From Desulfobacteraceae bacterium (lineage in GTDB: Bacteria > Desulfobacterota > DSM-4660 > Desulfatiglandales > Desulfatiglandaceae), in assembly GCA_030632525.1 (NCBI GenBank), contig DAOVUP010000090.1:1-6615 (forward strand): a stretch of 6,615 bases of DNA, in the 5' to 3' direction. The notes beneath the pieces were generated by a model. The model worked only from the letters and a program-made list of their open reading frames with translations, had not been told where the DNA came from and did no database searches. Within the stretch, counting starts at the first letter, position 1. Each line of letters opens with the position of its first letter. Below are positions 1 to 6,550 of this stretch, piece by piece. The position numbers were made by a program, and so were the translations under genes.

Positions 1-1190
1 GGTATCACTTAACCCCGTTAATGTTGAAGGAGACGGCTGCCTATATTGAGCATCGTTTAGAGGTTGCCGGCTGCAAAAGGAAGTTGTTTACTGAGGGAAC
101 TCTCCGTCTGGTGCACAGACTGTCCGGAGGCGTTCCCCGTGTTATCAATACCATTTGCGATCGGGCGCTACTTGGGGCCTATGCCAAACAGCGCGACCGC
201 GTTAACAGGCGATTAGTACGCAAGGCCGCATCAGAGGTAATAGGTCCGGGACTTCTATTGCGGCCCCGCAGACTGTTGGGATGGGCGGTTGCCCTCTTAG
301 TACTTTTGATATTAGGGGCTGGCTGGCAATTCTTAGATTGGCCGTTAATCCCTAAACAAACAGTCGTGACAGAAGAAAAGTTACCAAAGTCTGCCCCAGC
401 CGTTAAACCCGCGGGTGGAGAGATCCAATTGGAGAAAGAGGAGAATAGAGAGGCGAAAGCTATACCCCCGGAGAGCTTAGAAACAAGTGTGATCTCTGAT
501 AGCTCAGGCGAGGCCGAAAATAAGGATGCGGGTGAGACTGCTACTACAGTTGGTGATTTATTAGAGGCCGGAGAGGTAAAAACAGACAAAGATTCAGCCT
601 TTGCAGTCCTGTTCAACCAGTGGCAGACAGCATACCCTGCTTTACCTGGGATGACGGCCTGTGAGCGAGCAACCAAGGTTGGTCTGCGCTGTTTTAAAAG
701 CAGGGGCAACTGGACAACTCTAAAAAATCTGAACCGCCCTGCAATCTTGGAATTAATCGATGAGAATCAGCGCCGGCATTATGCTGCAGTTGTGTTAATG
801 GAAGAGAGGGATATCACGTTGGATTTCGGCGCTCAACAGGTAACCTTGGACCGGGCCGGGATAGAACCTTTCTGGTTCGGTGATTTTACCCTTCTATGGA
901 AACCGGCTCCGCTTGACTTATCTCTAATTAAAGAAGGGGATACCGGTCCTGATGTGCTCTGGTTGAGGGCGCAATTGGACCGTCTTGAAGGCAGGCAGAG
1001 GGAACCGGACGCACCGTCACCCAGCCCCGTGTTTGACAATATGTTGAAAAGGCGGGTAATGGACTTTCAACGCGCTCATTTCGTAAAGGCGGATGGCATT
1101 GTCGGGGACCAGACATTGATCCAGTTGAATATGGGCACAGCAGATCATTCCATCCCGCTGTTATACAGCGGTCCCAAAACGGAGAGATGA
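1..1190 (+). CDS. gspA: GspA/ExeA-type secretin-assembly ATPase, C-terminal part (5' end outside window)
   Basis: GspA/ExeA is an inner-membrane AAA ATPase that, with GspB/ExeB, helps insert the type II secretion secretin through peptidoglycan. The frame is open to the left edge: codons from position 3 read YHLTPL ahead of the ATG at 21, a typical ExeA segment. The ATG is therefore internal and the Walker A/B ATPase core lies upstream. Numbering from that ATG, residues 1-75 are the helical end of the ATPase (HRLSGGVPRVINTICDRALLGAYA), about 85-103 is one membrane helix, and 105-192 is an acidic low-complexity linker. Residues 193-298 are the ExeA periplasmic module (CERATKVGLRCF, WFGDFTLLW), which resembles peptidase C39-like folds. 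Residues 300-372 are a PG_binding_1 domain (DTGPDVLWLRAQLD, DFQRAHFVKADGIVGDQT). The stop abuts the gspB start, so the two are probably co-transcribed and translationally coupled. Confidence 0.92.
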   Translation, partial: YHLTPLMLKETAAYIEHRLEVAGCKRKLFTEGTLRLVHRLSGGVPRVINTICDRALLGAYAKQRDRVNRRLVRKAASEVIGPGLLLRPRRLLGWAVALLVLLILGAGWQFLDWPLIPKQTVVTEEKLPKSAPAVKPAGGEIQLEKEENREAKAIPPESLETSVISDSSGEAENKDAGETATTVGDLLEAGEVKTDKDSAFAVLFNQWQTAYPALPGMTACERATKVGLRCFKSRGNWTTLKNLNRPAILELIDENQRRHYAAVVLMEERDITLDFGAQQVTLDRAGIEPFWFGDFTLLWKPAPLDLSLIKEGDTGPDVLWLRAQLDRLEGRQREPDAPSPSPVFDNMLKRRVMDFQRAHFVKADGIVGDQTLIQLNMGTADHSIPLLYSGPKTER

Positions 1191-2132
1191 ATGTCATTCA
1201 TCCTTGAAGCGTTGAAACGGGCAGACCGGGAACGGAGGCTCGAACGGGCTCCTGACTTAAGCGCGGTATATGAGGATAATGACCTGCCCGGACATAATGG
1301 CATCCGGCCCTGGCTTTGGCTATGCGGGTCCTTCTTAGTGGGTGTAATCGTTGTAGGGCTGGTGCTATGGCCAACTGGACCAGGGTCTGTCAAACCTCCT
1401 CTGCCTAAAGGTGAATCAGCGTCCCTCCCTTTATCGGCTCCAGAGACCACCAAAAAAGAAAAAACGCCCCCCTCCTCCTCTGCCAGGGTAAGTAAGGGTT
1501 TGCAGGCAAAAAAACCTTCAGTACAGGCGTCAAGCGACCAGCCTGCCCGGGTGCCGGTACGCAAGGCGAAACCAATTCAACCCGTCAGGAAAGTGACAGA
1601 GGAAATCGCGCCGGCAAAGACAGGATCCAAACCGGTTGAAAAAGCGCCCGATCCTAAGCCGATTCCCACAGCAGGTAAAATCTCTGGCCCCAGCCCCGGC
1701 CCTGTGGCGGCAGTGGAGAAAAAGGAACCTGTTCAACCTACTCCAACAGTATCTGAGATTTCCGAAGGGTCCGTAAAAGCTGAAGAATCAGATAACAGCA
1801 AAGGAGGCAAGAAGCCGGTAGAGACCAAGGTTGTAAGGTCTGCCGAGCCTCCTTCCCCTCCTGCGTCAAAAGAGGATTTGAATAGGAAGAGGATAGAGGC
1901 TATCCCCCTAATTGGCGAACTTCCCTACGAAACCAAAGAGAAATTGGGGAAGTTGCAGATCAATGTGCACTCCTATTCCGAAGACCCGGCCGAACGTCTG
2001 GTATTTATCAATATGAAAAGTTACAAAGTGGGGGATAAAATTGGGGAGGGTGGCCCTATCTTGAAAGAGATAACACCTGATGGGGTGATTATTGACTATG
2101 GCGGGGGAGAGGTCCGCCTGCAGGTTTGGTGA
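1191..2132 (+). CDS. gspB: GspB-type type II secretion assembly protein
   Basis: This is the probable partner of GspA in carrying the secretin through the cell wall. The 313-residue protein begins with the characteristic GspB cytoplasmic segment MSFILEALKRADRERR. One membrane helix follows at about 41-60 (WLWLCGSFLVGVIVVGLVLW). Residues 62-235 are a Pro/Lys/Glu/Ser-rich linker, apparently disordered and able to span periplasm. The C-terminal T2SSB domain occupies about 238-313, with IPLIGELP, LQINVHSYSEDPAERLVFIN and ITPDGVIIDYGGGEVRLQVW. The ATG at 1191 directly follows the gspA stop, and a GGAGAG ribosome binding site sits at 1181-1186 inside the end of gspA. The low-complexity linker is lysine-rich and contains many short repeats of Lys-Pro-Val/Ile type, so its length probably varies between relatives. 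No other gsp genes follow: the next gene is on the opposite strand. The family call rests on both ends of the protein and is secure. Confidence 0.9.
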   Translation: MSFILEALKRADRERRLERAPDLSAVYEDNDLPGHNGIRPWLWLCGSFLVGVIVVGLVLWPTGPGSVKPPLPKGESASLPLSAPETTKKEKTPPSSSARVSKGLQAKKPSVQASSDQPARVPVRKAKPIQPVRKVTEEIAPAKTGSKPVEKAPDPKPIPTAGKISGPSPGPVAAVEKKEPVQPTPTVSEISEGSVKAEESDNSKGGKKPVETKVVRSAEPPSPPASKEDLNRKRIEAIPLIGELPYETKEKLGKLQINVHSYSEDPAERLVFINMKSYKVGDKIGEGGPILKEITPDGVIIDYGGGEVRLQVW

Positions 2133-2133
2133 T

Positions 2134-2162
2134 GATGGGAAACGTTGTTTTTATTCCCTATC
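2134..2162. terminator. Weak hairpin between convergent gspB and EF-G genes
   Basis: GATGGGAA (2134-2141) can pair with TTCCCTATC (2154-2162) apart from one bulged base, around a 12-base loop. It spans the 18-base gap between the two stop codons and includes the EF-G stop. Its position suits a shared bidirectional terminator, but the stem is short and there is no clear T-run on either side. The call is positional inference. Confidence 0.25.
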
Positions 2163-4184
2163 ATAATTGCTGAACTGCATGGTGAAAGTGCCCCTACCCT
2201 GGGAAACAGAGCGCAGGGCAGTGGAATACCCGAACATCTGAGAAAGCGGGACATTTGCGGTTAGGATCTGGATCGTTCCATTGCTGACGATCTGACCGAT
2301 CTTTCCCCGTCTGGCATTCAGATCACCGATGACCTCACCTGTAAATTCATCCGGCACAAGGACCTCGGTCTTCATGATCGGCTCTAAAAGAACGGGCGCA
2401 CCTTTTTGAAATGCGGCCCTAAAGGCCATGTTGGCGGCCGCCTTAAAGGCCATTACGTCGGAGGACGTCTCTTTTATCTGAACATCAAGCAGGGTTGTTA
2501 GCACGTCAGTTACCGGATACCCCATTAGGGTTCCACCCGCTCCAGCCTCTGTGATCCCATGGCTGATCGCATCCAAGAACTCCTCTGGAATCTCAGGATC
2601 TCTGTACTTATTGACAAAACGGTTCCCCGAACCCCTTTGCAAAGGTGAAATCTCGATTCGCACACCTGCAAAATGCTCCTGGCCTGCTAATTCCCTCTGA
2701 AAGAGACCTTCGTGCTCCACAGGGATGGTGACTGTTTCCCTGTATACTACCTGCGGCTTGCCCTGATTTACTTTCACCAAGAACTCACGCTCGAGCCTCC
2801 CTATGATGATCTCAATGTGTAATTCCCCCATGCCGGAAATAAGGGTCTGCCCTGTCTCTTCGTCGATCTTGAACTTAAAAGTGGGATCTTCATCAGCCAA
2901 TTTACTGAGGGAGTCTAAAAGCCTGTCATGCTCCTGGATACTCTTGGGCTCCACTGCCACACTTATTACAGGATCATTGAAATGAATCGGTTCCAGCAGG
3001 ATCGGTTTTTGTTCGTCGCAGAGGGTATCTCCGGTGGTCGTGAGTTTGAGACCCATTGCAGCTACAATATCGCCTGCAGAGGCATGGCCGATACGCTCTC
3101 TTTTGTTAGAATGCATCTTCAAGAGCCGGGCAGGCTTCTCGCTGAGGTTCTTGCCGGGGTTGTAAACCGGACTTCCGGCCTTGACAGTGCCGGAATAGAT
3201 GCGGATATAAGTCATCTTCCTACCCTGATCCATCATTACCTTGAAGGCGAGGGCGGAAAAGGGCCCTTTGGCTTTTGCCGGCCGCGATTCCTCCTCTCCT
3301 GTCAGGGGATTACTTCCAGCAATGGGTGGAACATCAACTGGGGCTGGCAGGTAGTCAACTATCCCGTCTAAGAGAGGCTGTATCCCTTTATTCCTAAGGG
3401 CAGCCCCGCAGAAAACCGGGACCAGTTCCATCTTGATAGTGGCAGTACGTATGGCCCCTTTCAGTTCCCTGATCGGGATCTCCTCCTCTGACAGATACCT
3501 CTCCATTACAAGGTCATCTCTGTCGGCTAAGGTTTCAAAAAGAAGCTCCCTGTACTTAGCAACCTCTTCAGCTAACTCCTCCGGGACGGGCGCCTCGCTG
3601 TATTCGGCCCCTAACATTTCATCTTCCCACAGGATAGCCTTCATTTTGATGAGATCAATAACTCCTCTGAAATTATCCTCCACCCCCCAGGGTATCTGAA
3701 GAATAAGGGGAAGGGCCCCAAGGCGGTCTTTGATCATCTTCACAGCCTTGAAGAAATCGGCACCGATCCGGTCCAATTTGTTTATGAATACGATTTTTGG
3801 GACCTTATACCTGTCTGCCTGGCGCCATACTGTTTCAGATTGGGGCTCTACGCCGCCCACGGCGCAGAAGACTCCTATGGCGCCATCCAGGACACGGAGA
3901 GAGCGCTCCACCTCGATGGTGAAATCCACATGACCGGGAGTGTCGATTATGTTAATGGTGTGCCCCAGCCAGTCGCAAGAGGTGACTGCCGAGGTGATGG
4001 TGATACCCCTTTCCCTCTCCTCTGCCATCCAGTCCATGGTGGCTTCACCATTATGGACCTCGCCCATCTTGTGAACACGGCCGGAGTAAAAGAGAATACG
4101 TTCTGTCACGGTGGTCTTGCCCGCGTCGATATGAGCGATAATTCCTATGTTGCGGGTATTGGCGAGTTGTTTGTCTTTTGGCAT
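2151..4184 (-). CDS. fusA: Elongation factor G paralog with diverged domain IV loops (probable recycling-type EF-G2)
   Basis: This is a ribosomal translational GTPase of 677 residues, slightly shorter than the roughly 690-700 usual for EF-G. G motifs are intact: AHIDAGKTT (17-25), RGITI (59-63), DTPGH (81-85), NKLD (135-138) and CGAALRNKG (259-267). Rough domains are G with G' insert 1-290, II 306-395, III 396-465, IV 466-590 and V to the end. Two domain IV tip loops are altered. The usual SGGRGQYG is LAGQEHFA near 499-506, and the histidine of the YHDVDSS loop is Lys571. Such loss is seen in recycling-specialised EF-G2 proteins. No rpsL, rpsG or tuf gene is adjacent, so this is not the str-operon copy. 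The ATG at 4184 gives the family N-terminus ([15 protein letters not shown]). An ATG at 4220 adds 12 residues, but these overlap the palindrome arm and match no EF-G start. The EF-G family is certain; the subtype is inferred. Confidence 0.95.
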   Translation of the reverse strand: MPKDKQLANTRNIGIIAHIDAGKTTVTERILFYSGRVHKMGEVHNGEATMDWMAEERERGITITSAVTSCDWLGHTINIIDTPGHVDFTIEVERSLRVLDGAIGVFCAVGGVEPQSETVWRQADRYKVPKIVFINKLDRIGADFFKAVKMIKDRLGALPLILQIPWGVEDNFRGVIDLIKMKAILWEDEMLGAEYSEAPVPEELAEEVAKYRELLFETLADRDDLVMERYLSEEEIPIRELKGAIRTATIKMELVPVFCGAALRNKGIQPLLDGIVDYLPAPVDVPPIAGSNPLTGEEESRPAKAKGPFSALAFKVMMDQGRKMTYIRIYSGTVKAGSPVYNPGKNLSEKPARLLKMHSNKRERIGHASAGDIVAAMGLKLTTTGDTLCDEQKPILLEPIHFNDPVISVAVEPKSIQEHDRLLDSLSKLADEDPTFKFKIDEETGQTLISGMGELHIEIIIGRLEREFLVKVNQGKPQVVYRETVTIPVEHEGLFQRELAGQEHFAGVRIEISPLQRGSGNRFVNKYRDPEIPEEFLDAISHGITEAGAGGTLMGYPVTDVLTTLLDVQIKETSSDVMAFKAAANMAFRAAFQKGAPVLLEPIMKTEVLVPDEFTGEVIGDLNARRGKIGQIVSNGTIQILTANVPLSQMFGYSTALRSVSQGRGTFTMQFSNYDRE

Positions 4185-4208
4185 GAGAATCCGTCTTATT
4201 GTTAAGTA

Positions 4209-4349
4209 GTTTCCATCCATAAATGGCCCTTTTCCGCAATCTCGGCGTCAAACTACGGGTTTCTTTGTGCGACGTACTAACGTACGTCTCCGCACAAACC
4301 CTTGTTTTTCTTGACCTTGCGAAAAATTGCTCATTTCTGAATTGGAAAC
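4209..4349. repeat. About 140-bp imperfect inverted repeat, possible dispersed repeat or small palindromic element
   Basis: A nested series of complementary arms shares one centre at about 4278-4281 (loop TAAC). From inside out: GACGTAC 4271-4277 with GTACGTC 4282-4288; GTGC 4267-4270 with GCAC 4292-4295; GGGTTT 4257-4262 with AAACCC 4296-4301; GTCAA 4247-4251 with TTGAC 4311-4315. Further out are TTTTCCGCAA 4230-4239 with TTGCGAAAAA 4317-4326 (one mismatch), AAATG 4221-4225 with CATTT 4332-4336, and GTTTCCA 4209-4215 with TGGAAAC 4343-4349. Unpaired stretches between arms are 0 to 9 bases. The regular order of arms argues against chance. I see no transposase and no clear target-site duplication. 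It lies between the divergent EF-G and glycosylase genes, 25 bases from the EF-G start, so an EF-G transcript starting upstream of it would carry the fold in its leader. Whether it recurs in the genome cannot be seen here. Confidence 0.7.
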
Positions 4350-4399
4350 CCACAGTGCCCACATCGGAATTAATAGATGGACACTGGGTAAAGTGAGTC

Positions 4400-4412
4400 C
4401 CGCCTCAGGCGG
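4400..4412. other. Short perfect GC hairpin in intergenic region
   Basis: CCGCC (4400-4404) pairs with GGCGG (4408-4412) around the triplet TCA. There is no T-run after it on either strand, so it is not a convincing intrinsic terminator. It separates the large palindrome from the glycosylase promoter region. A weaker pairing, CCC..AGTG (4349-4357) with CACTGGG (4382-4388), lies just upstream. Function unknown. Confidence 0.35.
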
Positions 4413-4472
4413 TATTACAAAAGCTGAGGAAGTTTGCCATTTTGAATCTTTAAGAGATCCTCTGCTGATTCA

Positions 4473-4502
4473 TTGACACGAGCGGAAAATCTAAGGTATC
4501 TT
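4473..4502 (+). promoter_or_regulatory. Candidate sigma70-type promoter for the glycosylase gene
   Basis: A perfect -35 hexamer TTGACA (4473-4478) is followed after 18 bases by TATCTT (4497-4502), which matches four of six -10 consensus positions. Transcription would begin near 4509 and give a leader of about 40 bases before the GTG at 4550. No operator-like repeat overlaps it. The -35 is strong and the -10 moderate. Confidence 0.45.
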
Positions 4503-4536
4503 CTTTCACCTGTCAAGATATAAGATCCCTATTTCC

Positions 4537-4540
4537 GGAG
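4537..4540 (+). promoter_or_regulatory. Ribosome binding site supporting the GTG start at 4550
   Basis: GGAG lies nine bases before the GTG at 4550. The next in-frame candidate, an ATG at 4625, has no comparable site, so the GTG is preferred even though conserved family sequence begins only near residue 25. Confidence 0.5.
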
Positions 4541-4549
4541 AATAGGCCA

Positions 4550-5275
4550 GTGAAACGCTCACTGCACATCTCAAATTTGGAAAGTGAACCATTCACACCC
4601 CATACTTTATCGGGCCAAAGACTGATGGAGATGTTCGATCTTCTTTTAGCTCATTTTGGCCCACAGAACTGGTGGCCTGCCAAGACCGAATTAGAGGTGA
4701 TGATTGGGGCGATTCTTACCCAGAATACAAACTGGACCAATGTGGAAAAGGCCATTTCGAACCTCAAGAAAATGGGCCTGGTCTCTTTAGATAGTCTTGT
4801 TTCTATCCCAATAGAGGATTTAGCCAAGGTAATCCGGCCAGCAGGCTACTACAACATCAAGGCAAAGCGGTTAAAAAATCTGGTCGATTTTATTTTTGAT
4901 CGATACGATGGAGATCTTGAGGGTCTTCTACAGGAAGAAACTGATCTTCTCAGGGAAGGCCTTCTATCTGTAAACGGTGTGGGGCCTGAAACCGCGGACA
5001 GCATCATTCTTTATGCTGCAAAGAGACCTCTTTTTGTAGTTGACACCTATACTCATCGGATATTGAGCCGGCACGCCATGGTTGGAGAGGATGCGACCTA
5101 CTATGATCTGCAGGGGCTGTTTATGGATCACCTCCCTGAAGATGCGCCCCTGTTCAACGAGTTTCACGCATTGATCGTACTGACCGGGAAGAACTTCTGT
5201 CGTAAGAAACCGCTCTGCGAAGACTGCCCTCTGAACCAGTGGGGACCACAGGACAACATGAATGATATGATATAG
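4550..5275 (+). CDS. Endonuclease III-related HhH-GPD DNA glycosylase (COG2231 type)
   Basis: This is a base excision repair glycosylase of 241 residues. The family signature is HFGPQNWWPAKTELEV (35-50) followed by GAILTQNTNW (53-62), as in the COG2231 group that includes Helicobacter MagIII, a 3-methyladenine glycosylase. The helix-hairpin-helix is LLSVNGVGPETADSI (138-152). The catalytic aspartate is Asp165 in VVDTYTHRI. Glu147 occupies the position of the Schiff-base lysine (Lys120 of E. coli endonuclease III), so a monofunctional glycosylase without AP-lyase activity is expected. The C-terminus has Cys217, Cys223 and Cys226 (C-X5-C-X2-C). The fourth iron-sulfur ligand is missing, there is no other cysteine, and the protein ends at 241. 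The start is GTG; an ATG at residue 26 (4625) is the alternative. The gene stands alone, is divergent from the EF-G gene and meets mscS tail to tail. Substrate is inferred from family only. Confidence 0.88.
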   Translation: MKRSLHISNLESEPFTPHTLSGQRLMEMFDLLLAHFGPQNWWPAKTELEVMIGAILTQNTNWTNVEKAISNLKKMGLVSLDSLVSIPIEDLAKVIRPAGYYNIKAKRLKNLVDFIFDRYDGDLEGLLQEETDLLREGLLSVNGVGPETADSIILYAAKRPLFVVDTYTHRILSRHAMVGEDATYYDLQGLFMDHLPEDAPLFNEFHALIVLTGKNFCRKKPLCEDCPLNQWGPQDNMNDMI

Positions 5276-5276
5276 G

Positions 5277-6359
5277 TCAAGGAGTCTTGTTCCTGATATA
5301 GATCTCCCGTTTTGGATAGGGGATCTCGATCCCCTCCTGGTCAAAGGCCTCCTTTACGTTGTCTGTAATATAAGAGATGGTATCCATCCGCTTACGGGGG
5401 TCGCTAATCCAGACCCGGGCCTGCAGGTCAACGGACGATTCACCAAAATTTCTTACGACGACCTTGGGCGCCGGGTCTCTCATGACCCAGTCCAATTGGA
5501 GGCTGATTCCAATTATAATCTCCTTTGCCTTCTTGAGGTTTGATTCATAGGAGATCCCTATCGGGATCCTGACCCTGATTTCATCGGTTATAGAGGTGTA
5601 ATTTACGATATCGCGGTTCATAAATTCGTTATTTGGGATGATGATCACGATGTTGTCCGTGGTCCTGATCTTGGTTGCCCTGAGACCGATATCGATTACA
5701 TCCCCCCATGTGGCCGAGTTCTTTGGGGCTGCCCGGACCTCAATACGGTCCCCTACCTTGAGAGGGCGATCGATTATCAGGAGTATCCCGGAAATCACAT
5801 TGGAAAGGGTATCTTTGGCTGCAAATCCGAGGGCAATACCCAACACACCTGCACCGGCAACAAAAGGCATGACATTCAGACCGAGTTTGTCGAGCGCCAT
5901 TATCCCGCCTACAGTATAGATGATTATCCCTGAAAATTTCTTTGACAGATTGATAATCACGTCATCCATTTTGGTGTCTGTCTTTTTGGTGAGGTTATGT
6001 TCCAAATATGGCAGGAGGCTGTTGACGATACTGCAGACAATGGACGCTAAGAGCATAATCATGAATGCGCCGAATATTTTATGCACGATCGGCAAATCGA
6101 ACAGGTTGATGAGGGCCGTACCCGCTGCAATAAGGATACAGTAATGGCCTGCACGCTTCAGGAGAAAGAACAACCGCCGGTTTTTCTCGAAAAACGGGCG
6201 CTCACGATACTTCTTCTCAAGTCTGTTCATTACCATATTGAAGATCCACCAGGAAATGGCTCCAACAATAAATATGGCTAAGATATAAACAGCGGCGTTC
6301 AGAAGCTCTTCCGAGTGGGAAACGACCGCTTGAAAATATTCTTTGAAAGGAATTTTCAT
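5277..6359 (-). CDS. MscS-family small-conductance mechanosensitive channel
   Basis: This is an inner-membrane channel that opens under membrane tension and releases solutes on osmotic downshock. At 360 residues it is longer than E. coli MscS (286). It has about five membrane helices: 20-43, 69-88, 93-117, 143-160 and the pore helix 164-197. The pore signature AGAGVLGIALGFAAKDTLSN (168-187) is clear. By alignment Ile175 and Phe179 sit at the gate positions Leu105 and Leu109 of E. coli MscS, and Lys182-Asp183 replace Gln112-Gly113. The beta domain begins at RPLKVGDRIEV (198-208) and carries a short insert (RAAPKNSATWGD, 209-220) where many members have a tight glycine turn. IIPNNEFMNRDIVNY (240-254) is typical. 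Residues 261-360 form the C-terminal alpha/beta domain. The ATG at 6359 has GGAG eight bases upstream; an upstream in-frame TTG at 6380 lacks support. The stop is one base from the convergent glycosylase stop. Confidence 0.93.
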   Translation of the reverse strand: MKIPFKEYFQAVVSHSEELLNAAVYILAIFIVGAISWWIFNMVMNRLEKKYRERPFFEKNRRLFFLLKRAGHYCILIAAGTALINLFDLPIVHKIFGAFMIMLLASIVCSIVNSLLPYLEHNLTKKTDTKMDDVIINLSKKFSGIIIYTVGGIMALDKLGLNVMPFVAGAGVLGIALGFAAKDTLSNVISGILLIIDRPLKVGDRIEVRAAPKNSATWGDVIDIGLRATKIRTTDNIVIIIPNNEFMNRDIVNYTSITDEIRVRIPIGISYESNLKKAKEIIIGISLQLDWVMRDPAPKVVVRNFGESSVDLQARVWISDPRKRMDTISYITDNVKEAFDQEGIEIPYPKREIYIRNKTP

Positions 6360-6367
6360 TCTCGTAT

Positions 6368-6371
6368 CTCC
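6368..6371 (-). promoter_or_regulatory. Ribosome binding site that sets the mscS start at 6359
   Basis: GGAG on the minus strand lies eight bases before the ATG at 6359. It falls inside the codons that a TTG start at 6380 would translate, which favours the ATG and a 360-residue protein. Confidence 0.65.
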
Positions 6372-6413
6372 GGGTTTCAAAATACCGGGAAAAGCGCCTA
6401 AGCCTTTTCCATC

Positions 6414-6550
6414 GGCAGGTAATGGACCTTTTTATATCAAAAAGATTTTCTTGCTATCCAGCCGCCATGCGGGATCTCAAATTCAACGGCCACATCAGAG
6501 GCTATCCTATCTGTACCGCTTTGGCCGCCTGATATGATTTTTTAGAGCAT
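6414..6550 (-). pseudogene. Decayed N-terminal remnant of a putative molybdenum-carrier (cpYpsA/SLOG-like) gene
   Basis: Reading leftward from an ATG at 6550, the codons give M-L-stop-KIISGGQSGTDRIASDVAV, then EFEIPHGGWIARKSF and a TGA at 6439-6437. The SGGQ-x-G-x-DR-x-A-x-D ... IPHGGW pattern is the N-terminal signature of the bacterial 'putative molybdenum carrier' family (cpYpsA, SLOG superfamily, nucleotide-binding Rossmann-like fold). Members usually begin close to M-x-KKIISGGQ, so the TAA at 6544-6542 falls where a lysine codon (AAA) is expected. After W31 the family usually continues PKGR..EDGPLP. Here GPLPA reappears in another frame at 6428-6414, 29 bases after the Trp codon, which implies a frameshift. 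No homology is visible beyond that, where the mscS leader begins. No start codon bypasses the early stop before a GTG at codon 20, and I see no ribosome binding site. It is a nonfunctional relic on present evidence. The biochemical role of intact relatives is not well established. Confidence 0.68.
6431..6439 (-). promoter_or_regulatory. Candidate extended -10 promoter element for mscS
   Basis: The minus strand reads TGATATAAA (6439-6431), an extended -10 motif (TG-N-TATAAT type) with one mismatch in the hexamer. No good -35 is visible about 17 bases upstream, as is common for extended -10 promoters. Transcription would start near 6424, giving a leader of about 65 bases. It overlaps the second stop of the decayed upstream gene. 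Confidence 0.35.

Noticed and set aside
1440..1870. Low-complexity Lys/Pro-rich stretch in gspB as a frameshifted or degraded region
   Set aside because: The frame is continuous, and such linkers between the membrane helix and the T2SSB domain are normal for GspB proteins.
4185..4220. Extension of the EF-G N-terminus by 12 residues to an ATG at 4220, which has an AAGGG about six bases upstream
   Set aside because: The extra residues do not resemble EF-G N-termini and overlap the outer arm of the inverted repeat, while the ATG at 4184 gives the usual EF-G beginning.
4209..4349. Palindrome as a complete insertion sequence or a CRISPR repeat
   Set aside because: There is no transposase frame, no visible target duplication and no spaced repeat array; only one palindromic unit is present.
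4051..4362. 103-codon minus-strand frame through the palindrome into the EF-G 5' end
   Set aside because: It overlaps EF-G in another frame and its arginine-rich translation comes largely from the palindromic repeat. There is no supporting ribosome binding site or family.
4400..4412. GC hairpin as an intrinsic terminator for the EF-G or glycosylase gene
   Set aside because: It lies upstream of both divergent genes and has no following T-run.
6343..6537. 64-codon plus-strand frame over the mscS upstream region
   Set aside because: It is antisense to the molybdenum-carrier-like remnant and the mscS leader, has no recognisable family and looks like a shadow frame.
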